NCBI GenBank assembly: GCA_012961745.1
Contig: DTYT01000042.1
Coordinates: 1-5,673 of the forward strand
Direction: 5' to 3'
From: Kiritimatiellia bacterium
GTDB taxonomy: Bacteria; Verrucomicrobiota; Kiritimatiellia; B70-G9
DNA length: 5,673 bases
In this document: positions 1 to 5,673 of the stretch, one piece after another
Position numbering within the stretch: position 1 is the first letter of the stretch
How the letters are laid out: every line of letters begins with the position of its first letter
Notes under the pieces: model-generated
Told to the model about the DNA's origin: nothing
The model's input: the letters and a program-made list of their open reading frames with translations, nothing else
The model's database searches: none
Translations under genes and position numbers: made by a program

Positions 1-1126
1 AGACCACCGCGCTCACAAGGACTGCCAGGCCTCGTCGCACCGCCACCACCCGTGCCGCCAGGAGCCGGTCCAGCCCCAGTGCGCACCCCAATGCCGCCGG
101 TAACAGGAAGGGCAAGGAGTAGTACTCGTGGTCCGAGGCCACCATGGGGAAGACCACCACAGTGTAGAGCGTGACGCCGCCGCACAGGACCCAGAAGACC
201 AGTGCGGCCCGCCGCGACTCCCGGCGGGCCAGGGCCGCTCCGCCGCCGTAGAGCGCCAGGAGCGCGCCGGGCACTGTGAAGACCAGGATCACGCTTCGCC
301 GTATCAGCCGGTCCCACGCCCCGAGATCCAGTCGCTGCGCCGCGGTGCCGAAGAAGCGTTGCCGCAGGCTCTCGGCGGTCCACTTCATGGGATAAGCCAG
401 GCTTTCCCGATAGGGTGCCTCCAGTTGAAGGCGCCACTGGTTGAACCACCACCCCAGCACCAGGGGCACCACGAACATGGACCCCAGAAGAGTGAGTCCC
501 CTCAATCGCCGGCCTCCCCATTCGTGCAGGACGATTACCGCCGGCACCAGGATCAGGTAGAATCCATATGGAGCCTTCATCAGAAAGAAAAGTATCGCCG
601 AGGCGGTGGCCGCTGCGTAGTCCCGGATTCTCTGCCGGCGCACGAATGCGGTGGCATGGTAAAGGAACGCGTGGCAGAAGAATATGATACAGAAGTCCGG
701 ATGGACCATGCGCGAGTACGGCACCCCCAACGGGAGCAGGGCGTAGGCCGCTGCGGTCAACCACGCCACCCGGCGCCCGAGCAGGAGGCGGATCGCCAGG
801 AATGCGTACGCCACGGCGCCTGCAAAAAAGGCCAGGGTCACCAACCGCGCGGCCGCCAGCGACTCCCGACCCAACAGTTTCCACACCAGCGAGACGACGA
901 ACGGATAGACCGGGAACTCGGCCGCCTTGACATCCGCCGCTCCCCGAAACGGAGTCTTGGGATGCAGCAATTGCGGAGGGCTCTCCTGCCACATCCGGTA
1001 GGCCATGTAGGCGGTGTCCGCCTGCCGCCAGTCGGGCACGTCCAGCGGGCCGCCGAGCACGAGAAGCCTGGCACCAATGAACAACGCCATCAGCGCCCAG
1101 ATCAACCTCCGGGTTTCCTCGCTCAT
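1..1126 (-). CDS. Membrane glycosyltransferase, GT39/ArnT-like (PMT_2 type), 3' end beyond window
   Basis: Translating the minus strand from the ATG at 1126 gives 375 codons with no stop before the window edge, so the C-terminus is missing. After a short hydrophilic tail come a first membrane segment (about residues 8-26) and an extracytoplasmic loop with DVPDWRQADTAYMAYRMW (29-46) and AEFPVYPF (69-76). These match the acidic first-loop signature and the following E-F-P-x-Y-P of PMT_2/GT39-type transferases. PYSRMVHPDF (136-145) matches the conserved second-loop R-x-x-x-P-D/E, and SDHEYYSLPF (331-340) is typical of the later half. About ten further hydrophobic segments follow. Family members move a sugar from a polyprenyl-phosphate donor to a lipid or protein acceptor at the outer face of the inner membrane; the acceptor is unknown here. 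The start is uncertain: in-frame ATGs at 1162 and 1159 are alternatives, and none has a strong ribosome binding site. It lies about 620 bp downstream of the GT4 gene, so it may have its own promoter. Confidence 0.85.
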   Translation of the reverse strand, partial: MSEETRRLIWALMALFIGARLLVLGGPLDVPDWRQADTAYMAYRMWQESPPQLLHPKTPFRGAADVKAAEFPVYPFVVSLVWKLLGRESLAAARLVTLAFFAGAVAYAFLAIRLLLGRRVAWLTAAAYALLPLGVPYSRMVHPDFCIIFFCHAFLYHATAFVRRQRIRDYAAATASAILFFLMKAPYGFYLILVPAVIVLHEWGGRRLRGLTLLGSMFVVPLVLGWWFNQWRLQLEAPYRESLAYPMKWTAESLRQRFFGTAAQRLDLGAWDRLIRRSVILVFTVPGALLALYGGGAALARRESRRAALVFWVLCGGVTLYTVVVFPMVASDHEYYSLPFLLPAALGCALGLDRLLAARVVAVRRGLAVLVSAVV

Positions 1127-1193
1127 CTCCGAAGCTTTCCCCGGCCTCGGTCGCAGCATCATCTTGTCCGTCAGTCGGCTGCTCTGTATTATT

Positions 1194-1198
1194 GAGGG
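1194..1198 (+). promoter_or_regulatory. Ribosome binding site of the methyltransferase relic
   Basis: GAGGG sits 7 nt before the ATG at 1206, a good Shine-Dalgarno match at near-ideal spacing. It supports 1206 as a formerly genuine start on the plus strand, opposite to the flanking genes. Confidence 0.4.
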
Positions 1199-1205
1199 CG
1201 TGCCG

Positions 1206-1606
1206 ATGCCGAAGGATCAACACCACAGCCGCCACCGCGCGTTCGAGCAAATCGTACGGAATTTTCCACGCAATCCCGGCGAAGAGGAATATATCCGGCA
1301 TTCACTGCCGCGGGCTTGGCAAACGCTTAGTGTACTGCCTCACTCGTCATCAAGTGGGCTGCTTGTAGACGTGGGCAGCATGAGAGGCATCTTTGCCCCC
1401 GCCTGCTCGATTACTGGAAATTCCGGGTACTTCGACTTCTTGTGAGAATCCTCTTCCCGCGCTCACCGCGCGTAAGGGAAGATGAGCTGGTGCTCTTGGC
1501 AAAAAAGCAACACTACACGCCATTGCAGGAATTGAGAAATCGCTTCCCTGCGCCGCCTTACCGGCATCTTTTGCCCAGCTGCCCGTCGCACCGTGACTTG
1601 CCCTGA
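1206..1606 (+). pseudogene. Relic of a class I SAM-dependent methyltransferase, internally deleted and frameshifted
   Basis: From ATG 1206 the plus strand reads 79 codons to TGA 1443-1445. Residues 28-42 (EYIRHSLPRAWQTLS) and 52-65 (LLVDVGSMRGIFAP) resemble the entry helix and SAM-binding motif I of class I methyltransferases found in glycan clusters. There the pattern is roughly Y-(L/I)-R-x-x-L-P-R-x-x-x-T-L, then V-L-D-V-G-S-x-P-G-x-F. The protein then ends, far too early for a family of about 200-280 residues. Reading on in the +1-shifted frame from about 1427 gives RLLVRILFPRSPRVREDELV then LLAKK, like the usual methyltransferase C-terminus (R-x-L-F-P-x-x-x-D-x-L-x-x-x-A-R-K), ending at TGA 1604-1606. 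The simplest reading is loss of the middle of the gene with a frameshift at the junction near 1427-1445. Codon use is less GC-biased than in the neighbours, as expected of a decaying or foreign gene. The N-terminal match is stronger than the C-terminal one. Alternatives are a genuine 79-residue protein or chance. Confidence 0.5.
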
Positions 1607-1712
1607 AACCACCCGTACACACCGAGGGAGACGCTCCGGCAATCCCCGTGCCTGTCTTCCTCCACCTCGCATGGCGACGGCCGGGGCCGCAATCACCGCC
1701 GGCCCGCGCGCC

Positions 1713-1738
1713 GGACGTCACCCCTTAGGGGGCCGTCC
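1713..1738 (-). terminator. Hairpin after the GT4 gene, possible transcript end
   Basis: GGACG (1713-1717) pairs with CGTCC (1734-1738). Inside it CCCC (1721-1724) pairs with GGGG (1728-1731) around a 3-nt loop, with a small internal bulge between the two stems. In minus-strand transcription this hairpin begins about 10 nt after the GT4 stop codon. No T-run follows, so it is not a classical intrinsic terminator. It could protect the mRNA 3' end or mark a Rho-dependent end. Short GC-rich stems also arise by chance in DNA of this composition. Confidence 0.3.
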
Positions 1739-1747
1739 TCTCCGCTT

Positions 1748-2854
1748 TCAATCACTTCCGAACAGTCCGCTGAAAAGCTCCACGTAACGCCCCGCAACCC
1801 GTGTCCAGTCCAGCTCTTCCGCCCTCTGCCGGGCGCGCCCGCCGAGACGGGCCAGTTCCTCCCGTTCCCGGCTCCAGCGCAGCAACTCCTCCACCCAGCG
1901 CTCCTCGTCCCTGTCCGGCAGCACTATCCCGCAGTCTTCCGGAACGTACTCGTCAACCGCCCCCACCCGATTGATCATGACCGGTGTTCCGCACGCCATG
2001 GCCTCCAGTACCGCGTTGTTGGCCACGGCATCCGACACGGGCATCAACAGCAGGTCGGCTCGCCGGTACTCCGCGCGCAGTTCCTCCGGTCGGAGAGCCG
2101 GCAGCCGCTCGACGCCTGCAATCCCCTCGTAATGTCGCCACTGGACTTGCGAGGTCGCAACCCGCAGCCGCAGCACGTCCGCCGGCAGCCGCTGCACCAC
2201 CCGGGCCAGAAATGCATGATCCCGCTGCGTGACGCCGATCATCAGTCCCTGAAGGACCGCGCTGTCCGGGACAGGCCGCGGCCCGGGAGTGAAATAACGG
2301 GAATCCACGCCATGCAGTATCACGTGGAGCCTGTCTCGCGGGACTCCCTTCTGCAGAAAAAACGGCAACTGACAGGAGCCCATCAGCGTGATGGCGTCGA
2401 ATACCTCGAGGTCCGACGCACGGCGCACCATCTCCGGCAACCGGCTCACCCCGGCATGGAACGTGCCTACGATCCGGCCCCTGCCCCGCGCCCGGAATAG
2501 AGAGCCCATCCGGGGCCGCGCAAACTCCGCCCAGACGAAATGCGCCACGAAGCGACCTCTCCGCGGCAGGTGTCCGGCCAACCGCAGCTCGTCCACCACG
2601 GGCAATATTGCATTCCACTCGCTGCCGAAGTACCGGTTTCCCAGCAAGCGCAGCAACCGTCCCGCAGTGAAGGACCGTTGCTGCACCGTCCACCATGCGG
2701 CCTGGTAACGGACCTGGAGTGCGCGGAGATCGCGCACCAGCGGAAGCATACCCGAATGCTCAGAGAAGCCCTCGGGATGATGGAGGAACGCCACTACGCA
2801 CGGGGGAATGCCCCCGCCTTCCGGTCGCCCGCCATGTGCGTCCCCACGGAACAT
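1748..2854 (-). CDS. Glycosyltransferase, GT4-like (GT-B fold)
   Basis: This 368-residue protein has the usual GT4 length and two-domain layout. The N-terminal acceptor domain begins near residue 19 (CVVAFLHHPEGF) and includes GTFHAGVSRLPEM (130-142). The bridge segment ends in VILHGVDSRYFTPG (178-191), the family's N/H-G-V-D-x-x-x-F-x-P donor-domain entry. The nucleotide-sugar site is SDAVANNAVLEAMACGTPV (274-292), followed by NRVGAVDEYV (295-304) and DCGIVLP (307-313). The second Glu of the retaining-GT E-x7-E motif is E284, but the first position (276) is Ala, as in relatives with an A-N-N-A-x-L-E-A version. It would transfer a sugar from a nucleotide donor in the cytoplasm, with retention if the family rule holds. 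ATG 2854 lies 23 bp after the GT9 stop with no clear Shine-Dalgarno, suggesting translational coupling. About 18 residues precede the first beta strand, so a later GTG at 2794 is a possible alternative start. Confidence 0.9.
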   Translation of the reverse strand: MFRGDAHGGRPEGGGIPPCVVAFLHHPEGFSEHSGMLPLVRDLRALQVRYQAAWWTVQQRSFTAGRLLRLLGNRYFGSEWNAILPVVDELRLAGHLPRRGRFVAHFVWAEFARPRMGSLFRARGRGRIVGTFHAGVSRLPEMVRRASDLEVFDAITLMGSCQLPFFLQKGVPRDRLHVILHGVDSRYFTPGPRPVPDSAVLQGLMIGVTQRDHAFLARVVQRLPADVLRLRVATSQVQWRHYEGIAGVERLPALRPEELRAEYRRADLLLMPVSDAVANNAVLEAMACGTPVMINRVGAVDEYVPEDCGIVLPDRDEERWVEELLRWSREREELARLGGRARQRAEELDWTRVAGRYVELFSGLFGSD

Positions 2855-2877
2855 TTCGCAGTGGCGACGATGCCCGC

Positions 2878-4293
2878 TCAGTCACCTGCCGCCGGCCGGC
2901 GGCCTCGCCGGCGCACGTCGAGCAGCTCGCGCACTCCCGCCAGCACTTCCGCGGGGGAGATCGCCCGCATGCACGCGCGATCGTCACGGCAGCGGCTCCG
3001 TGGATGCCACGACTGGCATCCCCCACAGGAGACCGGATGGTAAAGGGCCAGATGAGCCGGTCCCCGCAGCGCCCACTGCAGCGGTCTTATCGGCCCGTAC
3101 AGCCCCACCGCCGACACCCCCAATGCCGCCGCCACATGCAGGAGGCCGCTGTCGCTTCCCACGAACACCTCCGCGGCGGCGATGATCCCCGCCGCCTGCA
3201 CAAGCGTGGTCCGTGCCGCAAGATTCAATGCGACCGGCGCGCGCCGGGCGATCTCCCGGGCACGCCGGAACGTATCCCGCCCACCCACCAGGACAACGGC
3301 CGCGCCCACCTGCTCCAGCGCGCTGACCAGCTCAACGTAATATTCCGCCGGCCACACCCTGCCGGGCCAGCCGGCACCCGGCGCAATGACCACCAGCGCA
3401 GCTTGGGGCCCCACCCTTTTTCGGGCCGCTGCCGCGGTCTCCCGGCCGAACCTCCGAGACTCCTCATCCAGGGGAAAACTAAGCGACGCTGCTGCCCGCC
3501 CCGGTCGTTCCCCTGGACCCGCCAGACTCAGCAGGCGCACGGCCTCCCACTTCCGCGAATCGTACCGCACCGGCGAGGCCGCGCACCACTCCGGGTAGAT
3601 GTCGCCTGCCTTCCGCGCACCCAGCCAGCGCCCCGGTCGCACCGCCTGGATGAGCAGACGGTCCACGAGGTTACCCGGCCCGCAGGATACCAGGAGCCGG
3701 TACCGCCGCATCCGCAGCGACCGGAGAAACTTCAGCTCATCACCCCACGAAAGGCAACTGCGCCGGTCTCCCCGGTTGAGCTGCAGCGTTCGCGGAGCGT
3801 ACACGATGACCTCCTCCACCCCCCCAATCCGCCGGGCCAGATCTGCACACCAAGGACCGACCAACAAGTGGATCGGAATCGCGGAGAAACGATCCTGAAG
3901 CGCTCGGATCAACGGTATCGTGTGTATCAGATTGCCCAGATGTTCGAGCTGCACCACCAGGATGCCACCCTGGGATTCCCCGCTACCCCCCTCCTCCGCC
4001 TCGCACATATTCCACTGCTCCACAGCCTCCAGCAGAAGCACGTACCGCCAGGTCGTCAGATACGGTTCCAGACGGACCTGGTCCCACCATACTTGCCTCA
4101 CGGAGGCCAACCCGTCGCGTGACATCCGACTCCGTCGTACCAGTGTGGCAGCCGCGGCACCATCCCTGCGAGCCTCGACGCCACGGCCGGTCGCGGGGCA
4201 GCGGGGGCCACCCAGCCACCACAGTGCGATCCGGTAGGCAAGAGCTTCACCCGCATTCCGCAACCGAGCTGCTCTGCGGCGCCAGGTCCTCAC
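2878..4293 (-). CDS. Glycosyltransferase, GT9 (heptosyltransferase-like)
   Basis: The GT9 core begins with ILVVQLEHLGNLIHTIPLIR (111-130), the family's Rossmann strand and G-D-x-x-x-x-x-P loop, here with Asn121 in place of the usual Asp. The donor domain follows with VVIAPGAGWPGRVWPAEYY (301-319), VVLVGGRDT (333-341) and VGSDSGLLHVAAALGVSAVG (378-397), including the conserved D381 and H386. LYGP (398-401) and a Cys cluster (C423, C426, C435, C441) then lead to CMRAISPAEVL (441-451), the usual GT9 tail. GT9 enzymes use ADP-heptose or related donors to extend lipid-linked cores; the actual donor is unknown. The protein is long (471 residues) because about 110 residues precede the core, including a Trp-rich stretch at 65-95. 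The start is GTG 4293, the first usable start after an in-frame TAG at 4344-4342. ATG 4125 (residue 57) is an alternative giving 415 residues. It is followed by the GT4 gene after 23 bp. Confidence 0.88.
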   Translation of the reverse strand: MRTWRRRAARLRNAGEALAYRIALWWLGGPRCPATGRGVEARRDGAAAATLVRRSRMSRDGLASVRQVWWDQVRLEPYLTTWRYVLLLEAVEQWNMCEAEEGGSGESQGGILVVQLEHLGNLIHTIPLIRALQDRFSAIPIHLLVGPWCADLARRIGGVEEVIVYAPRTLQLNRGDRRSCLSWGDELKFLRSLRMRRYRLLVSCGPGNLVDRLLIQAVRPGRWLGARKAGDIYPEWCAASPVRYDSRKWEAVRLLSLAGPGERPGRAAASLSFPLDEESRRFGRETAAAARKRVGPQAALVVIAPGAGWPGRVWPAEYYVELVSALEQVGAAVVLVGGRDTFRRAREIARRAPVALNLAARTTLVQAAGIIAAAEVFVGSDSGLLHVAAALGVSAVGLYGPIRPLQWALRGPAHLALYHPVSCGGCQSWHPRSRCRDDRACMRAISPAEVLAGVRELLDVRRRGRRPAAGD

Positions 4294-4445
4294 GGTCCGT
4301 GCTGTTCTCCTGGGTAAGATGCTCCCGCCCCCGGGCTTCCTCTAGCGCCCCCTCCCTTGCCCGCGGCCTCCGGCGCGCTACGGCGTCTTGGAAGAACAAG
4401 GTATGCAACCTCGGGATGGTCTATCCGGCCGCCGAAACAGATCCC
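4294..4445 (-). other. Spacer between GT2 and GT9 genes, G-rich on the transcribed sense
   Basis: This 152-bp spacer holds no supportable gene. On the minus strand it carries five runs of three to five G between 4362 and 4324, upstream of the GT9 start. I see no convincing promoter or terminator. It is short enough that GT2 and GT9 may share a transcript. Confidence 0.5.
4306..4311 (-). promoter_or_regulatory. Possible ribosome binding site for the GT9 gene
   Basis: AGGAGA on the minus strand lies 12 nt before the GTG at 4293. The sequence is a strong Shine-Dalgarno match but the spacing is longer than the usual 5-9 nt. The competing ATG at 4125 has GGAG only 4 nt upstream. The site mildly favours the longer protein. 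Confidence 0.35.
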
Positions 4446-5465
4446 TCAGGGCGGTGTCCTCCGGCGGTGCAGGAATGCCGACGGACGTAACGCCATCAGT
4501 TCGGCCACCAGCCAGGGTCTTTGTCGCATCAGCGCCACGAACCACGGGGGAGCCGGCGGACGCTTCAGCGGATTCCGCCTCGCGGTCAGAACGTACCATA
4601 CTGCGTCAATGACCGCCTTGGCCCTCTCGCGCTCGGCGGGATCCTCCCATGCGTAGGGTATGTCGTTGACCCACTTCCCCAAGTGTCCCGCACACCAGCG
4701 ACGGTGAAATCCCCACCAGTCCAGGTGCTTGCGCCAGAACAACATGGAACTGCGCAGGATATGGTAGGTCTTGAACGGCGACCGGGCATCCTCGCCGCCG
4801 CTGAAAGCGCTTACCTTGTGAAACATCACCGCCTCGGGGACCACCTCGATGTTGAACCCCGCCCGCCCGGCCCGGAGGCCAAAATCAGTGTCGTTACAAT
4901 AGATGAAAAAACGCTCGTCGATGAGTCCCACCCGTTCGAACACCGCGCTTCGCACGAACAACGCACACCCCGAAATGTAGCGGCGGTCGGCCGGTAGCGA
5001 GCGGAACTCCTCGACCGTGCCGCAGTGATCGGCCTCCAAGAGATCGAAGTCTACGTAGCCCCCCGCGAACCACAGGCGATCGCGGGCTTCCCAGTAGTAT
5101 ATCAATGGACCACACACTCCCACGTCCGGGCGATCTTCGCAGAATTCCACCAGGCGGGAAGCGCAATCCGGATCCACCTCCACGTCATTGTCGAGTATCC
5201 ACACATAATCGGCACCCTCCCGAAGCAAGTAACGGATGCCGCGGTTCACTCCCACCGAGCACCCCAGGTTCACCGGCAAGCGGATCAGGTGGACATCCGG
5301 AAAATCGGCCGCCACCCGCTCGGGGGAACCGTCGGTCGAGGCGTTATCCACCACGCATATCTCCAGCGGTCCGTAATCGCTGCGGCGGAGCGATTCCAGG
5401 CACGGAATGAGCACAGCCAGCCCATTACAATTCAATACGACCACCCCTACTCGCGGAGCAATCAT
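4446..5465 (-). CDS. Glycosyltransferase, GT2 (GT-A fold, rhamnosyltransferase-like)
   Basis: This 339-residue protein shows the whole GT2 signature in order. VGVVVLNCNG (6-15) is the first strand and ICVVDNASTDGS (36-47) the nucleotide-binding segment. NLGCSVGVNRGI (66-77) follows, then YVWILDNDVEVDP (87-99) with the metal-binding D-N-D at 92-94. YISGCALFVR (163-172) and VGLIDERFFIYCNDTDFGLR (179-198) carry the acceptor-site and catalytic region. The last motif usually reads E-D-x-D; here it is N191-D192-T-D194. MFHKVSAFSGG (214-224) and the YHILRSSMLFWRKH segment (234-247) are also typical. Closest in style are rhamnosyltransferase-like inverting enzymes of O-antigen and exopolysaccharide clusters, which transfer a sugar from a nucleotide donor at the cytoplasmic membrane face. 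The exact sugar cannot be told. ATG 5465 is secure because an in-frame TAA lies at 5471-5469, two codons upstream. It is the first gene of the visible minus-strand series. Confidence 0.93.
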   Translation of the reverse strand: MIAPRVGVVVLNCNGLAVLIPCLESLRRSDYGPLEICVVDNASTDGSPERVAADFPDVHLIRLPVNLGCSVGVNRGIRYLLREGADYVWILDNDVEVDPDCASRLVEFCEDRPDVGVCGPLIYYWEARDRLWFAGGYVDFDLLEADHCGTVEEFRSLPADRRYISGCALFVRSAVFERVGLIDERFFIYCNDTDFGLRAGRAGFNIEVVPEAVMFHKVSAFSGGEDARSPFKTYHILRSSMLFWRKHLDWWGFHRRWCAGHLGKWVNDIPYAWEDPAERERAKAVIDAVWYVLTARRNPLKRPPAPPWFVALMRQRPWLVAELMALRPSAFLHRRRTPP

Positions 5466-5673
5466 GATTTATGCGGTACCTTCCCTCACTTTCCCCGAGC
5501 GATATACGGCCACCGGCTGCGATTCAGCGCGCCGACACAGAATGGGTTCCGGGGTGCGGTCTTTCGTGGTCGGGCGCAGACTATCATCCCCGCGCAGTTG
5601 ACCCGCTTACATTCCGCGTCAAATAGCCGGTTCGCCAGACGCCGGGTAGATTCTTGCTGATTTCAAGTTTACC
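5466..5673 (-). other. Region upstream of the GT2 gene, no gene supported
   Basis: The 208 bp before the GT2 start contain stops in all minus-strand frames and no recognisable protein. The last part (about 5640-5673) is less GC-rich than the rest. One minus-strand frame is open from the window edge to a TGA at 5586-5584 (29 codons) and another for 17 codons, so the tail of an upstream gene cannot be excluded. A GGGAAGG tract about 13 nt before ATG 5465 is too far for a good ribosome binding site. I could not identify a convincing promoter. Confidence 0.5.

Larger units (their letters stand above)
1127..1747. other. Long intergenic stretch containing a gene relic
   Basis: About 620 bp separate the stop of the GT4 gene from the start of the GT39-type gene, much more than the 23 and 152 bp seen between the other genes. 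The centre (1206-1606) holds a plus-strand methyltransferase relic, described separately. The last 140 bp before the GT4 stop contain a hairpin and no convincing coding sequence. Minus-strand frames here (for example 1350-1721 and 1463-1696) are rich in Gly, Arg and Ala and show no recognisable domain. The promoter of the GT39-type gene would be expected in this stretch, but I could not find a well-spaced -35/-10 pair. Confidence 0.6.

Noticed and set aside
1164..1192. Possible plus-strand promoter TTGTCC-17 nt-TATTAT before the methyltransferase relic
   Set aside because: Spacing is ideal, but transcription would start near 1199, after the GAGGG ribosome binding site at 1194-1198, so the two signals are not compatible. 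The -35 match is only four of six. It may be chance.
128..1195. A 355-codon plus-strand reading frame
   Set aside because: It is antisense to the GT39-type gene, whose minus-strand translation shows clear family motifs and membrane segments. The plus frame is rich in Arg, Pro, Gln and His with no domain, as expected of an antisense shadow in GC-rich DNA.
1350..1721. Minus-strand reading frames between GT4 and the GT39-type gene (also 1463-1696)
   Set aside because: Their composition is that of random GC-rich sequence with no domain or ribosome binding site, and they overlap the better supported plus-strand relic.
2695..4122. A 475-codon plus-strand reading frame
   Set aside because: It is antisense to the GT9 gene, is Pro/Arg/His-rich and has no recognisable motif. 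Such long antisense frames are common in high-GC coding DNA.
5584..5673. Minus-strand frame open from the window edge for 29 codons
   Set aside because: Too short to recognise, and a second frame is also open from the edge for 17 codons. It could be the tail of an upstream gene but cannot be supported.
1..5673. tRNA, rRNA, CRISPR arrays, insertion sequences and attachment sites
   Set aside because: Reading both strands showed no tRNA-like cloverleaf, no rRNA-like stretch, no regularly spaced repeats, no transposase and no flanking inverted or direct repeats.

Overview
This window is a GC-rich bacterial segment from a cell-surface glycan (polysaccharide or glycolipid) assembly locus. It holds four glycosyltransferase genes, all on the minus strand. 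From upstream to downstream in transcription order they are: a GT2 family transferase (5465 to 4446), a GT9 heptosyltransferase-like protein (4293 to 2878), a GT4 family transferase (2854 to 1748), and the N-terminal 375 codons of a multi-pass membrane transferase of the GT39/ArnT type (1126 to 1, running off the window). Family calls rest on motifs read from the translations. The sugar, acceptor and final polymer cannot be named from the sequence. The organism cannot be assigned beyond a high-GC bacterium; nothing here is diagnostic of a phylum.

Layout: 5466-5673 is a leader region with no supportable gene. GT2 and GT9 are separated by 152 bp, and GT9 and GT4 by only 23 bp, so GT9 and GT4 are almost certainly co-transcribed. 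A hairpin lies about 10 bp past the GT4 stop. A gap of roughly 620 bp then separates GT4 from the GT39-type gene. That gap is not featureless: on the plus strand, opposite to everything else, a short reading frame with a good ribosome binding site resembles the N-terminus and SAM-binding motif of a class I methyltransferase. It stops after 79 codons, and a second frame just beyond it resembles a methyltransferase C-terminus. I read this as the wreck of an internally deleted, frameshifted methyltransferase gene.

How the genes may work together (inference): the three soluble or peripheral GT-A/GT-B enzymes would add sugars from nucleotide donors to a lipid-linked acceptor at the cytoplasmic face. 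The GT39-type protein would use a polyprenyl-phosphate sugar at the outer face of the membrane. The methyltransferase relic suggests the glycan was once methylated, or that such a gene was acquired and lost.

Most notable details are the methyltransferase relic, an Asn where GT9 heptosyltransferases usually carry the catalytic Asp of the Gly-Asp motif, and a long N-terminal extension on the GT9 protein. I found no evidence of a wholly new system; the region looks like an ordinary but unassigned glycan locus.
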